From CAYUCY01 sp964443525 (GTDB taxonomy: Bacteria > Pseudomonadota > Alphaproteobacteria > Caedimonadales > Caedimonadaceae), in the NCBI GenBank assembly GCA_964443525.1, contig CAYUCY010000002.1, positions 1 through 64,000 of the forward strand: a DNA stretch of 64,000 bases, in the 5' to 3' direction. The notes below the pieces were generated by a model. The model did not search any database. It was not told where the DNA came from and saw only the letters and a list, made by a program, of their open reading frames with translations. Made by a program: the position numbers and the translations under genes. Shown piece by piece: positions 42,327-51,416 of this stretch (its first letter is position 1; each line of letters starts with the position of its first letter).

Positions 42327-43924
42327 AGCCTCTTCCCAAGACGCGCAAAATTTCCTTTTTATCTGTCACTTTTTCAGCCAAGAGTTCTTGGGCGTGATCT
42401 CTCAGCGTTTTTGTCTTCGTTTTTTGACACCAGGCTCGGAAAGCTGTGAAAGAAGCTCCTTCCGAGAGCATTTTTTCAAACTCTGAGTCGGGAATGAGAA
42501 TTTCAGCCAAAGCCTGACGTCCTCGGTAATCTCGTCCGCCGCAGTTCTCACACCCTCCCGTACAAAAGTTACATTTTTTGCGAACAAGCCTTTGGGCGAC
42601 AAGGCCGCGAATGACTCCTGCAAGCCTGCTCGGAGGCAAGCCTAAATCCTCGAGACGATAGAGAGCCCCTAACGCGTCGATCGTATGAAGAGTGCTTAAC
42701 ACGAGATGTCCTGTAACGGCAGCTCGAAAAGCCATTTGAGCCGTTTCTTCATCCCGGATTTCCGCAACAAGGATAATATCGGGGTCTTGTCTTAAGATTG
42801 ACTTGATCCCTTTTGCAAAGGAAACGCCTCCCGGCTCTTTGACTTCCGTCTGACGCACGAGAGGAAGATCAAACTCGACGGGTTCTTCCAAGGTCATGAT
42901 ATTCACCGATTCTTCGTTCACTTCCTGTAAAAGAGAGTAGAGAGAGGTAGACTTTCCAGACCCCGTCGGCCCTGTAAAGATGACGAGCCCCTGCGGCTCT
43001 CGAACAAGATTCAAGAGCGTATTGTACTGATCCTCGGTATACCCAAGGCGGTGAAGAGGGATCAAAGAATGATGTTTGTCCAAAATTCTCAAGACAGCGT
43101 TTTCACCGTGCACTGTCGGATGAAAGGAGAGACGAAAGTCTACCATCCGACCTGAAATTTTTTGGCTGAATCGCCCGTTTTGGGGAAGTCGGGATTCCGC
43201 AATATCAAGGTCTGCTAAAATTTTAAGGCGAACGGAGAGGGGAGGCCAGAAATCCTGATGAAAAATGACCCGTTGCCATAGAACACCGTCAAGACGAATA
43301 CGAACTCTAACAAAGACGCCTTCGGGTTCAAAATGGATGTCTGAGGCCCCTTGATCAACGGCTTCTTTGATCAAGCCGTCCAGGAAAGAGGCACAATGAT
43401 TTTCATCTCGGATGCCCTAAAGGTAGCAAAATTTCTTTGAGAGAGGGGGGAGAAGAAAAAACACTATTTAAAATCTTATGGAATTCAGAAGGATCTATCA
43501 AAAAGAGAGTAATTTCTTTGCAGTTGAAACGATCCTTAAAAAAAGCGTGAGCAGGAAGGTTAACCGCATCACAAACCGCGAGATTCAAGATACCCTCCGA
43601 AAAAGAAAGGGGAAGGGCCTGATAAAATTCGCATTCGGTGCGACTCAGTCGAGCCATTAACGCGGAATCAAAGGGTGTTTCTTCCGGATTAAAGAGGGAT
43701 AAGTTCTCACAAATCGCAAGGCAATGTCGCAGCGTTTTCAAATCCACGAATCCGAGAAAAGTTAAAATCTCTTCCACCGGATGCCTGGTTTTCTCCGCTT
43801 CTTTCAAAACGATTTTCTTTTGGTCGAAAGAAAGAATTTTTTGATCGACGAGAAAATCAAGCAAGGGCTTCGGAGAATTCTTCTCGGGCTCGTATAAGGA
43901 AGATGCAATCGCTTTGATGGCCAA
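42310..43924 (-). CDS. GspE/PilB-like assembly ATPase, split by a frameshift
   Basis: Hexameric ATPase that drives pseudopilus or pilus assembly. The N-terminal domain (43924-43403; about 173 residues, TTG start) is of the MshEN type and ends at TGA just where the linker begins. The catalytic part is in another frame from about 43430: ASDIHFEP, Walker A FTGPTGSGKST, Asp box TLEEPVEF, Walker B DPDIILVAEIRDEETA, His box TGHLVLSTLHT. A zinc motif CNFC-TGG-CENC is unusually compact. A shift of one extra or two missing bases near 43405 joins both parts to about 537 residues, normal for the family. Either the gene is frameshifted or erroneous; a two-gene arrangement is less likely. Confidence 0.85.
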
Positions 43925-44047
43925 GGTCCCTGTTCTTTTTTATGATTTATTAACTATATTAAATTAATCTAGCATACAAAGGCTGAGGCGCAATCATAAG
44001 TTGCTAAAAAATAAATAAAAAAACCCAAAGAAGGGAGTTTTTCCTCC

Positions 44048-44419
44048 ATGACTAAAGTTCTCATCGTTGAAGATAACGAACTGAACCGGGATATGTTATC
44101 CCGCCGGTTGATGCGTCAGGGATATGAAGTAATTATGGCCGTTGACGGAGAGCAAGGGATTCAAATGGCTCTGAAGGAGTACCCGGATTTGATCTTGATG
44201 GATATGAGCCTTCCTAAGATGGACGGATGGGAGGCGACGCAAAAGTTAAAATCCGAAGCTTCGACAAAACATATTCCCGTCATTGCTCTGACAGCCCACG
44301 CCATGGCGGAGGATCGGGACAAAGCTCTTCAAGCGGGATGTGATGACTATGACACAAAACCGGTCGAGCTCCCACGTCTTTTGTCAAAGATGGACGCTCA
44401 ATTAAAAAAAGCCGTATAG
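44048..44419 (+). CDS. divK: DivK-like single-domain response regulator
   Basis: Receiver-only protein of 123 residues. The acidic pair in VLIVEDNELNRD, the phospho-acceptor Asp in LILMDMSLPKMDGWE, the Thr/Ser in VIALTAHAM and the Lys in DTKPVELPRL are all present. In Caulobacter DivK controls cell fate through PleC, DivJ and CckA. Here it is 10 bases upstream of a GGDEF protein with receiver and H-box domains, resembling the divK-pleD pair. A CckA-like kinase lies at 55664. Assignment as DivK rests on sequence and context, not on a tree. Confidence 0.85.
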   Translation: MTKVLIVEDNELNRDMLSRRLMRQGYEVIMAVDGEQGIQMALKEYPDLILMDMSLPKMDGWEATQKLKSEASTKHIPVIALTAHAMAEDRDKALQAGCDDYDTKPVELPRLLSKMDAQLKKAV

Positions 44420-44429
44420 GTCAACAGAG

Positions 44430-46220
44430 ATGATAATGGGGCAAGAAGCCATCGTTTTTATGGTAAATCCTTTCCGATCGATCCTGGATCAAATACTCGA
44501 TCGTGCCCAGAGAATTTCTCACCTTTTGATATCTCTTGAGATAGACGCATCTCCTTTCAGCTCTCAAACCAAGGACGATTTTAAGACGATCGAAGAAAGT
44601 CTCGAACTTTTGGTCCTCAAAACGAGAGAGCTTTATCCCCTACCGCCCGACTCTCAACAAACGACTCAGAATTGGAAAAAATATAGGCATGATTTGAGAG
44701 CACTCGTAGGCAGTGTTAAAGGATATGCGGAACTCATTCTTGAAGAGATCGGAAGCCACTCCTACGCACGGTCTTTTCAGGAGTTGATCGCGATTTCGGA
44801 AGGGATTTTGCCTCTGATTGAAAAGCTGAGAAATGAGGAGTCAAAGGAAATTCTTTCGGAAGAAAGTGATAAAGTTCCCTATACGACAGTGAGGCCGAGC
44901 CGCATTCTCATCATCGACGATAGCACCCCTAAAAGAGAGTTGATCGCCCGACGTCTTGCCCCCGTCGGCCATGAAATCTTATGTGCAGAAAACGGCCTCC
45001 AAGGACTTGAGATCGTTCGAAAGACACCCGTGGATTTGATTCTTCTCGATATTTTAATGCCGGGTATGTCGGGATATGAGGTCTTGCGTCATTTGAAAAA
45101 AGACCCGAGAACGAGAGATATTCCCGTGCTCGTTATCTCGTCCGTTTCCGAGCTTGACAGCGTCGTCGAGTGCATTACATATGGTGCCGATGATTACCTG
45201 CCAACCCCTGTCAATCCGGTCTTGCTTTACGCACGTATCAACGCTTGTCTTGAAAGGAAGCATCTTCAAGATCGGGAAAAGAGCATCCAGGACGAGCTGG
45301 TCGCGGCTTGGAGACGCTTGGATACCGCAATTGAAAGCATCGATGAAGGGTTTGCGGTTTTTGATGAGAGAGAGAAACTGACCCTTTGCAATAAGCCGTT
45401 TCGGGATATTTTTATGCTCGGGGAGAGGATCCACAAAGAGGGTTTTACCTATGAAGCTTTTTTGAGGCGAAACTTAAGAGAAGGAATTTACCAAGAAGAG
45501 CGACGGAAAACGGGCCAAAGATTTGCTCTCAATCTTTTATCGGATGAAGAGGCATGGATTGCGGAGCGCCTTAGAACTTTCCGCGAAGGGGACACAACCA
45601 TTTTACAGCATTTCACGTCCGGCTATTGGTATGAAATGATCGAAAATAAGATGCCGGACGGGGGCACGGTCATGATTTTTAAAAACGTGACAACCCGCAT
45701 CGAACACCAAAAATATATGCACTTCTTGGCTCATCATGATCCTTTAACGGGACTTGCAAATCGTTCTCTCTTCGAAAAAGCTTTGAAAAAGACCTTGGAT
45801 ACAGGCAAGCCTTTCGGGCTTGTTTTTTTGGATCTTGATGGGTTTAAAGGGATCAACGATGCTCATGGACATGAATACGGAGATCACCTCCTTCAAGAAA
45901 TAGGGCGCCGCTTAACGGGTGTTTTAAGAGACACGGATCTCGTCGCCAGGATCGGAGGAGACGAATTCGTCGTTATTTTAGAGGAGGTTGACTCTTACGA
46001 AGGACTGAAAGAGCTCTCCGAACGGATTTTAAAGGCAGTAGGATCAGAGGCAACCTTTGACGGCATCGTCTCCTCTTTCGGTGTGAGCTTGGGGTGTGCT
46101 CTTTATCCCCGAGATGCCGATAACCGAAAGAATCTTTTAAATTTGGCCGACCAAGCCATGTATGAAGCAAAAAAATCCGGCAAAGGATGCTTTGTTTTAG
46201 TGAAAGACCTTAAAAAATAA
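44430..46220 (+). CDS. H-box/receiver/PAS/GGDEF protein (PleD-like diguanylate cyclase)
   Basis: A 596-residue signalling protein. The N-terminal about 150 residues are helical and contain RHDLRALVGSVKGYAELI, a histidine-kinase-type H-box with His87, but no ATPase domain follows. A receiver domain spans about 160-280 with Asp207 (LILLDILMPGMSGYE) and the DDYLPTPVNP lysine position changed to Thr. A PAS-like domain follows (about 300-425). The GGDEF domain has an intact GGDEF (509-513) preceded by RDTD, an intact RxxD inhibition site. It probably makes c-di-GMP under phosphorelay control. The gene follows divK by 10 bases. Starts at ATG 44430, with alternatives two and ten codons in. Confidence 0.88.
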   Translation: MIMGQEAIVFMVNPFRSILDQILDRAQRISHLLISLEIDASPFSSQTKDDFKTIEESLELLVLKTRELYPLPPDSQQTTQNWKKYRHDLRALVGSVKGYAELILEEIGSHSYARSFQELIAISEGILPLIEKLRNEESKEILSEESDKVPYTTVRPSRILIIDDSTPKRELIARRLAPVGHEILCAENGLQGLEIVRKTPVDLILLDILMPGMSGYEVLRHLKKDPRTRDIPVLVISSVSELDSVVECITYGADDYLPTPVNPVLLYARINACLERKHLQDREKSIQDELVAAWRRLDTAIESIDEGFAVFDEREKLTLCNKPFRDIFMLGERIHKEGFTYEAFLRRNLREGIYQEERRKTGQRFALNLLSDEEAWIAERLRTFREGDTTILQHFTSGYWYEMIENKMPDGGTVMIFKNVTTRIEHQKYMHFLAHHDPLTGLANRSLFEKALKKTLDTGKPFGLVFLDLDGFKGINDAHGHEYGDHLLQEIGRRLTGVLRDTDLVARIGGDEFVVILEEVDSYEGLKELSERILKAVGSEATFDGIVSSFGVSLGCALYPRDADNRKNLLNLADQAMYEAKKSGKGCFVLVKDLKK

Positions 46221-46276
46221 TTATCTTCTGAAATTAATTTATTGATTTTTTATAATAATGTAAATAATCACATGAA

Positions 46277-46555
46277 ATAAATACAGGGTATGTCATTCAT
46301 ACGCTTGAAGCGGCAATGTGGTCAGTTGCAAACACAAACTCCTTTGAGGAAGCTGTTTTGATGGCGGCTAATTTAGGAGATGATGCGGATATCGTTGGGG
46401 CTGTTGCAGGACAAATAGCGGGAGCTCTTTACGGCCTAAAGGGTATCCCCGAAAGATGGCGTAAAAAATTGACCGACTATGATCACTTCCTTTATTTAAG
46501 TGATAAGTTGGCTCTGAATAAGCCTCAGAGTTCAATTACCAAAGATTTATCTTAA
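46277..46555 (+). pseudogene. C-terminal remnant of an ADP-ribosylglycohydrolase
   Basis: Reads GYVIHTLEAAMWSVANTNSFEEAVLMAANLGDDADIVGAVAGQIAGALYG in pieces, the C-terminal part of the DraG/ADP-ribosylglycohydrolase fold. About 90 residues remain of about 300; a stop (TAA) precedes the segment and no start codon fits the family. The second metal motif GxDxDT is changed to GDDADI, so the metal-binding Thr is lost. The remainder of the gene is absent upstream. It converges on phaC with 9 bases overlap. Confidence 0.75.
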
Positions 46556-48334
46556 GAAAACGTAACTCCCGGGAGCATTCATCAGTTTCGGGTAGATTTT
46601 ATGGTAGGTGGATGCCTTGGGCGGAGATATACGTTGTCTGGTTGAGTTTTTCTCCAGCCATTCGATCCAGGCGGGCCACCAGGAACCTTGTTGAACCGGC
46701 GTTTCTTTGGCCCATTCATTCGGATCCAGATGATACTCATCCCGCCCGCGCGTGCTGATTTGGTAAGCTCTTTTAGGGTTTCCGGGTTCGCTGATGATAC
46801 CGACGTTATGCCCACCGTTGGTCAAGACAAAGGTAACCTCCGAATCCACCTCTAGGTGAATTTTATAAACCGACTTCCAAGGAGAGATATGATCCTTCGT
46901 CGTTGCAACGCAGAAAATGGGGAGCCGGATATCATGGAGGGCGATCGTCTTACCCCCGACTTCGAACTTGCCTTCAGCGAGAGCATTTTCAATAAAGAGC
47001 TTTCTTAAATACTCACTGTGCATTTTATAGGGAAGCCTCGTTGCATCGGCATTCCAAGCTATGACGTCGAAGAGTTCCTCTCTTTCCCCCAAAAGATATT
47101 GTTTCGTATTTTTAGAAAAAATAAGATCTTTGGAGCGCAGCAATTGAAAAGCGCCCGACATTTGTTTGGCATCGAGGTATCCTTGTCGCCACATCATATC
47201 TTCCAAAAAGCTGACCTGGCTTTCATCAATGAAGAAGGTCAGCTCTCCCGCATCGGAATAATCCGTTTGGGAAGCAAAAAGCGTCATGGTCTTAAGGCGC
47301 TCTTCCCTATCACGCGCAAAAGTTGCCGCCGCAATCGAGAGAAGGGTCCCACCGAGACAATATCCAGCCCCGTGAATCGCTTTAGAGCCGGTCACTTTTT
47401 CAATGACATCAAGGGCATCCGCCACCCCTAATTTCTGATAATCCTCCATCCCGAACAGAGCGTCCTTCGCAGATGGATTTTTCCAGGAAATCATAAAGAC
47501 GGAAAACCCATGTTCGACTAAATAACGGGCGAGGGAATTATGAGGAGAAAGGTCAAGGATATAATACTTCATAATCCAAGCCGGGACCAAGAGAACAGGT
47601 TCGGCATAAACGGTTTTGGTCAGCGGCTTGTAATAAAGAAGTTCGATCAGATCATTTCGGAAGATCACCTCCCCTTTCGTACATGCGATATTCTTGCCGA
47701 CCACGAACTTTTCAGCCCCTGCCGGAGGATCTCCTCGAAAGTCCCTGAGGACATCTCCCCAAAAGTTAAAAGCCCCCTCGACAAGATTCAACCCTCCCGT
47801 TCGATATGTTTTCTCAAGGACTTCAGGATTTGACCACAAAAAGTTGGAAGGAGAGAACAGATCGTGGATCTGCCGAACCGTGAAATTGACAACCTCCGAA
47901 TGATGTTTGGAACACCCTTTAATGTGAGTTGTCGCTCGATGCCACCATTGTTGGCTTAAAAGGAAAGATTGATAAAGGAAATTGTAGGGAGGGTATTTCC
48001 AGGCTTTATGGCTAAATCTATCATCTTGTGCGAGCGGTTTGACGCATTCTTCGCATGTCGGGTTGAGGACGGACTGCAGGTAAAACCGGTTTAATCGGTA
48101 CAGCTTTCTCAAAGCCCTGAGAACAAGTTCGGTTTGTTTTCCGGGCGAGAGAGAAAGGTGAAGAATCCAGTCTGCAAAAGCGTATGTGAGAGCAGCGGGA
48201 GAGATTCCCTTGGTCATCTTCCCCAACCAAGAATGATAAAATCGATCTAAAAAGGTCAAGGCCGTGAGGCCCTCTTCCCACTGATCTGCCCCGTCCTCGT
48301 CAGAGATTTTTGTCTGCTTCTTTTTCTTGACCAT
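46547..48334 (-). CDS. phaC: Class I poly(3-hydroxyalkanoate) polymerase PhaC
   Basis: Polymerises hydroxyacyl-CoA into storage polyester on cytosolic granules. The 595 residues carry the lipase-like box GYCLGG with catalytic Cys326, the catalytic Asp in TTKDHISPW and the His in NGGHNVGI. LLVPAWIMKYYILDLSPHNS in pieces is the typical PhaC core. Length matches class I. The ATG at 48334 is 8 bases after GGAGG, better than the upstream TTG. No phaA, phaB or phasin gene is seen in this window. Confidence 0.93.
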   Translation of the reverse strand: MVKKKKQTKISDEDGADQWEEGLTALTFLDRFYHSWLGKMTKGISPAALTYAFADWILHLSLSPGKQTELVLRALRKLYRLNRFYLQSVLNPTCEECVKPLAQDDRFSHKAWKYPPYNFLYQSFLLSQQWWHRATTHIKGCSKHHSEVVNFTVRQIHDLFSPSNFLWSNPEVLEKTYRTGGLNLVEGAFNFWGDVLRDFRGDPPAGAEKFVVGKNIACTKGEVIFRNDLIELLYYKPLTKTVYAEPVLLVPAWIMKYYILDLSPHNSLARYLVEHGFSVFMISWKNPSAKDALFGMEDYQKLGVADALDVIEKVTGSKAIHGAGYCLGGTLLSIAAATFARDREERLKTMTLFASQTDYSDAGELTFFIDESQVSFLEDMMWRQGYLDAKQMSGAFQLLRSKDLIFSKNTKQYLLGEREELFDVIAWNADATRLPYKMHSEYLRKLFIENALAEGKFEVGGKTIALHDIRLPIFCVATTKDHISPWKSVYKIHLEVDSEVTFVLTNGGHNVGIISEPGNPKRAYQISTRGRDEYHLDPNEWAKETPVQQGSWWPAWIEWLEKNSTRQRISPPKASTYHKIYPKLMNAPGSYVFLR

Positions 48335-48391
48335 TTTTCTTGCCTCCAATGTCTATTTTAGGGCAAGGGCGTTAAAGAACAATAAAGAAAA

Positions 48392-49543
48392 TCAAAAAGG
48401 GGATTCTTTAAGTTTTTTCAAATGGAGCGTTGAGGGGTTGTGGGGCTCATATTTGAGTCTGATCCCATCTTTCAGAGTCTTTTTAAGCTTGTCGAACTTT
48501 TGTCGATAGGCCGCGTCTATCGATGTCAAACGCCTCAGACGCCCTTCCTGTAAAACAAGGGGATCGACACCTCTGAACTTCGGAAAGTAGATCTCGTCAT
48601 AGGAGCCCGTCTCAACAACCCTGTAGCCTGTTTCGGGATGAAGGCAGGCTTCAATCAGGTTCAGGAGGTCGGGGTCTTTTGAGCGGAGAAGCTTTCCTAA
48701 AACAGGGATATCCTGTCCGAAATGAATTTCTTCTTTCGTTAAGATACCTTTTTGGAGAGCGAGCTTAAAAAGCTGCGCTGAACGTGTATTGATGAATTGA
48801 TTCCATGGGGATGTATAAAAATTCCGGGTGAAGTGCAGAGATAAGAGCCCCAGTTTTTTGGCAGAAGACAAAGATGTAAAATACCACAGGCCTCCCTTGA
48901 ATTTCAGGTCACTTCTTATTTTTTGGATTTCTTTACGTGTCATGAGATCAAAAATGAGGGCTGTTTGCAAAAGATATTGAATTCGATCGGCGCATAAGTC
49001 GGGAAGAGCTTGCTCGAGAGCCTTAAACTGAGGATTTTTAGCCAGGACATCTCGGAGGGTAAGGCCGTATTTCTTGAGTAACGGTTCCACGTTCATCTTG
49101 GTCAAGTGCCATTCGTGAATTTCATCCTGATAAGACTCCCCTCTTTTCTTCGGTTGAAAGAGATGATCGCCCGTATGAGAGAAAACCGTATGCGACGCAT
49201 CGTGGAGAAGGCCTGCGACTTGTTCTTTGAAAGGGGCTTCCACCTGTTTTAAAAGAGCATAAACCCCGACCGAATGGTCGTAACGATTAAAAGGCGGCAG
49301 GGCTTGAAAATAATAGGGAGTCCCGTGCTGGTCGATATGTTTTAAGCGTTCCATTGCAGGTGCCTCCAAAAGCTCCGTGATCAAAGGATGGTCGATTTCA
49401 ATGGGGCTGAAGATCGTCTGTTCTATTTTCTGCTTAGCTGCCTGGAGATAAGAAAGGGCAAAAAATGAAGAAACAAGAGAAAACGATTGGGAGCCGTCGG
49501 AGGGAAGCCATCGAAAAACCTCAAGGTTGTTAAGGACCTTCAC
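48392..49543 (-). CDS. HD-domain phosphohydrolase
   Basis: A 383-residue metal-dependent phosphohydrolase of the HD superfamily, related to the SAMHD1/dGTPase-like branch. The metal residues are in NRYDHSVGVYALL (His) and LLHDASHTVFSHTGD (His-Asp and following His), with a final Asp in DLCADRIQYLL. Substrates in this branch are nucleotides; dNTPs are plausible, but not shown. It follows phaC at 57 bases on the same strand, but its own start lies before a strong terminator of ompA upstream, so it has its own promoter. Confidence 0.85.
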   Translation of the reverse strand: MKVLNNLEVFRWLPSDGSQSFSLVSSFFALSYLQAAKQKIEQTIFSPIEIDHPLITELLEAPAMERLKHIDQHGTPYYFQALPPFNRYDHSVGVYALLKQVEAPFKEQVAGLLHDASHTVFSHTGDHLFQPKKRGESYQDEIHEWHLTKMNVEPLLKKYGLTLRDVLAKNPQFKALEQALPDLCADRIQYLLQTALIFDLMTRKEIQKIRSDLKFKGGLWYFTSLSSAKKLGLLSLHFTRNFYTSPWNQFINTRSAQLFKLALQKGILTKEEIHFGQDIPVLGKLLRSKDPDLLNLIEACLHPETGYRVVETGSYDEIYFPKFRGVDPLVLQEGRLRRLTSIDAAYRQKFDKLKKTLKDGIRLKYEPHNPSTLHLKKLKESPF

Positions 49544-49593
49544 CTTAGAAAGTGTGATTTAAAAATTCAAGACTGTTTAAGAACGAAATTTGG

Positions 49594-49624
49594 AATAAAA
49601 AAACGGCGCTCAAAAGCGCCGTTT
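49594..49624 (-). terminator. Terminator after the OmpA-like lipoprotein gene
   Basis: AAACGGCGCT (49601-49610) pairs perfectly with AGCGCCGTTT (49615-49624). On the minus strand the hairpin is followed by a run of seven T. Confidence 0.88.
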
Positions 49625-49646
49625 ATACTTGATAATCAAGTGGATC

Positions 49647-50456
49647 TTAGTGAAGCGTAATCGTTACGTTACGATTCTTCGGTGCCACTTCAGGTCCGTC
49701 AACCTCACCGCCGCCGACAGCAACAATCTTCTTAGCATCGATGCCATGCGCAATCAGGGCATCTTTCACTGCTTGAGCGCGTTGTTGCGTCAGAATCAGG
49801 TTGTGCTTGCGGCCACCCACACCATCCGCGTTCCCCGTGATAGCAATGGTATGGTGGTTCATATGCTTAGCAATATCAGAGACTTCTTCGATCATCTTCA
49901 TTGCATCTTTGCTCAATTTGGCCGAATTCAGATCAAAGTAAACTTGGAAGGTCGGCGTGAAATGATGAACAGCTTTTTCAACTTCAACAAGCATATCCTT
50001 GAATGCTTTTTCACACTTTGCGATGTTATCCGGTTGCTGTCCTTCTTCAAGTTCCTCAAGCATACAGTCGTAGGAAACCTGGGCTTGCGCTGCCAAGTCT
50101 GGAGCAATCCGAGCACCTGACTTATGGACAGCAAAAATCAAGCGCTCCCGCCAATCAAGAAGTTCATCCATACGCTCTCTGGGAACATCCCACTTCCTGG
50201 GATCTTCCGGTAATACTTGTATGCCGGTGGCTGCTTGGAGTCCCTTCACGGCAAAGTGCGAAGCGTCAATTTCGTCCGTGTAAACACGAGATTCTTTCTT
50301 CGCAAGAGCTTCATATTCTTTTGCGAGGGCAACGGTGAATGGATGACCTTCACGCTTTGCAGACTCGAGCTCGCGAATATGATACTCGGCACAACCCGTT
50401 AGCAACAGGGCGCTAACGGCAGCTCCGGCTAGTAAAAGACGAGATTTAATTTTCAT
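49647..50456 (-). CDS. OmpA-family lipoprotein
   Basis: Lipoprotein of 269 residues with lipobox LTGC (mature Cys22) and a C-terminal OmpA/MotB peptidoglycan-binding domain (about 165-269): VYFDLNSAKLS, ITGNADGVGGRKHNLILTQQRAQAVK in pieces and NRNVTI. It resembles Pal but has a long helical middle region (25-160) with two cysteines. It probably tethers the outer membrane to the wall. It is followed by a perfect terminator, and the leader upstream carries an inverted repeat (50544-50582). Confidence 0.9.
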   Translation of the reverse strand: MKIKSRLLLAGAAVSALLLTGCAEYHIRELESAKREGHPFTVALAKEYEALAKKESRVYTDEIDASHFAVKGLQAATGIQVLPEDPRKWDVPRERMDELLDWRERLIFAVHKSGARIAPDLAAQAQVSYDCMLEELEEGQQPDNIAKCEKAFKDMLVEVEKAVHHFTPTFQVYFDLNSAKLSKDAMKMIEEVSDIAKHMNHHTIAITGNADGVGGRKHNLILTQQRAQAVKDALIAHGIDAKKIVAVGGGEVDGPEVAPKNRNVTITLH

Positions 50457-50543
50457 GATTACTCCCTTTCTATTATTTTTCTCCCAAATCGGTGATCGTT
50501 TGACGATCCACTTGGAACCTTACACTGAAGAGTCAAAGAGTTC

Positions 50544-50582
50544 CAGACCCCTTTTAAAAAATGTTATTATTTTAGGGGTCTG
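50544..50582. repeat. Inverted repeat between ompA-like and yfgM-like genes
   Basis: CAGACCCCT (50544-50552) and AGGGGTCTG (50574-50582) flank an AT-rich 21-base centre. It lies in the 277-base region between the divergent genes, 88 bases upstream of the lipoprotein gene. The AT-rich core could contain promoter elements (TAAAAT/TAATAA on the minus strand), making it a candidate operator; no T-run follows, so it is not a typical terminator. Confidence 0.5.
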
Positions 50583-50733
50583 TCCCTTAAATCACACACA
50601 TTTTAGATCTTAAAAGATTAAAAAAAGCTTAAAATCTTGAAGAAAATCCGTAAGAAAGAGTGAAACAATTGATTTTGAAAGCAAGACGAGGTAATTTTCT
50701 GCAGAGAGTCTTTATTGGAAGGAGAAAGGACGG

Positions 50734-51378
50734 ATGAGCGATATTATTGAAGAGGCCAAAGAAGATTATCGCATCGAGCAGATCCTTAATTTTGCGAAAA
50801 AGTATGCAAACTGGCTGATCGGAGGTGTTCTGTCCCTTTTTATCGGGACAGCAGGTTACCTCTATTGGCAGCACCACCAAGAACAAAAGATGCTAAAGAA
50901 CGCCGAAGAATTCGAAGCGGTCCTTGTTCTGCTTTCTCAGAAAAAGAATTCGGATGCGATGGAGGCCTTAAAGGGACTTGAAGCATCGGGTACGGAAGGA
51001 TTTGCGCTTGTCTCCGTCTTCAAGAGAGCAAAACAAGAAGGGATCTCCTCAGAAGAAAGGGCCAAGAGGTACTATGAGATTGCTCAAGATAAAAGTTTTG
51101 AACAAAAATATCGAGATCTCGCCTTAATTCAGTGGGCTTATCAGGGTTTGGACGATCGGGACGGCCTTACTCTCTTGAAAGAGATTGAACCGCTTTTGAA
51201 CGTTAATAATCCTTGGGCACCTTTTGCCCGTGAAATATCGGCACTCGTCCACATTCGCCTCGGAGAACAGGAGAAAGCGAGCTCTTTCCTTAAAGCGTTA
51301 ATCGAAGATGAAAGAGTGCCTTTGACCTTGCGTCAGCGAGCGGCTGCGTATATTCAACAAATGACGACGTCTCGTTAA
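50734..51378 (+). CDS. YfgM-like tetratricopeptide membrane protein
   Basis: A 214-residue inner-membrane protein: cytosolic N-terminus, one helix at about 28-47 (WLIGGVLSLFIGTAGYLYW) and a periplasmic helical repeat domain (TPR_21 type). In E. coli YfgM works with PpiD at the Sec translocon. Gene order yfgM-bamB-der is widely conserved and holds here; the ribosome site GGAAGGAG is strong. Confidence 0.82.
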   Translation: MSDIIEEAKEDYRIEQILNFAKKYANWLIGGVLSLFIGTAGYLYWQHHQEQKMLKNAEEFEAVLVLLSQKKNSDAMEALKGLEASGTEGFALVSVFKRAKQEGISSEERAKRYYEIAQDKSFEQKYRDLALIQWAYQGLDDRDGLTLLKEIEPLLNVNNPWAPFAREISALVHIRLGEQEKASSFLKALIEDERVPLTLRQRAAAYIQQMTTSR

Positions 51379-51416
51379 TTTTTATTTTTATGAACTGTTT
51401 TTAAGAGGATTCACTT

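Noticed and set aside
49629..50120. 163-codon plus-strand frame antisense to the OmpA-like gene
   Set aside because: The opposite strand encodes a complete lipoprotein with OmpA motifs; this frame runs across its terminator.
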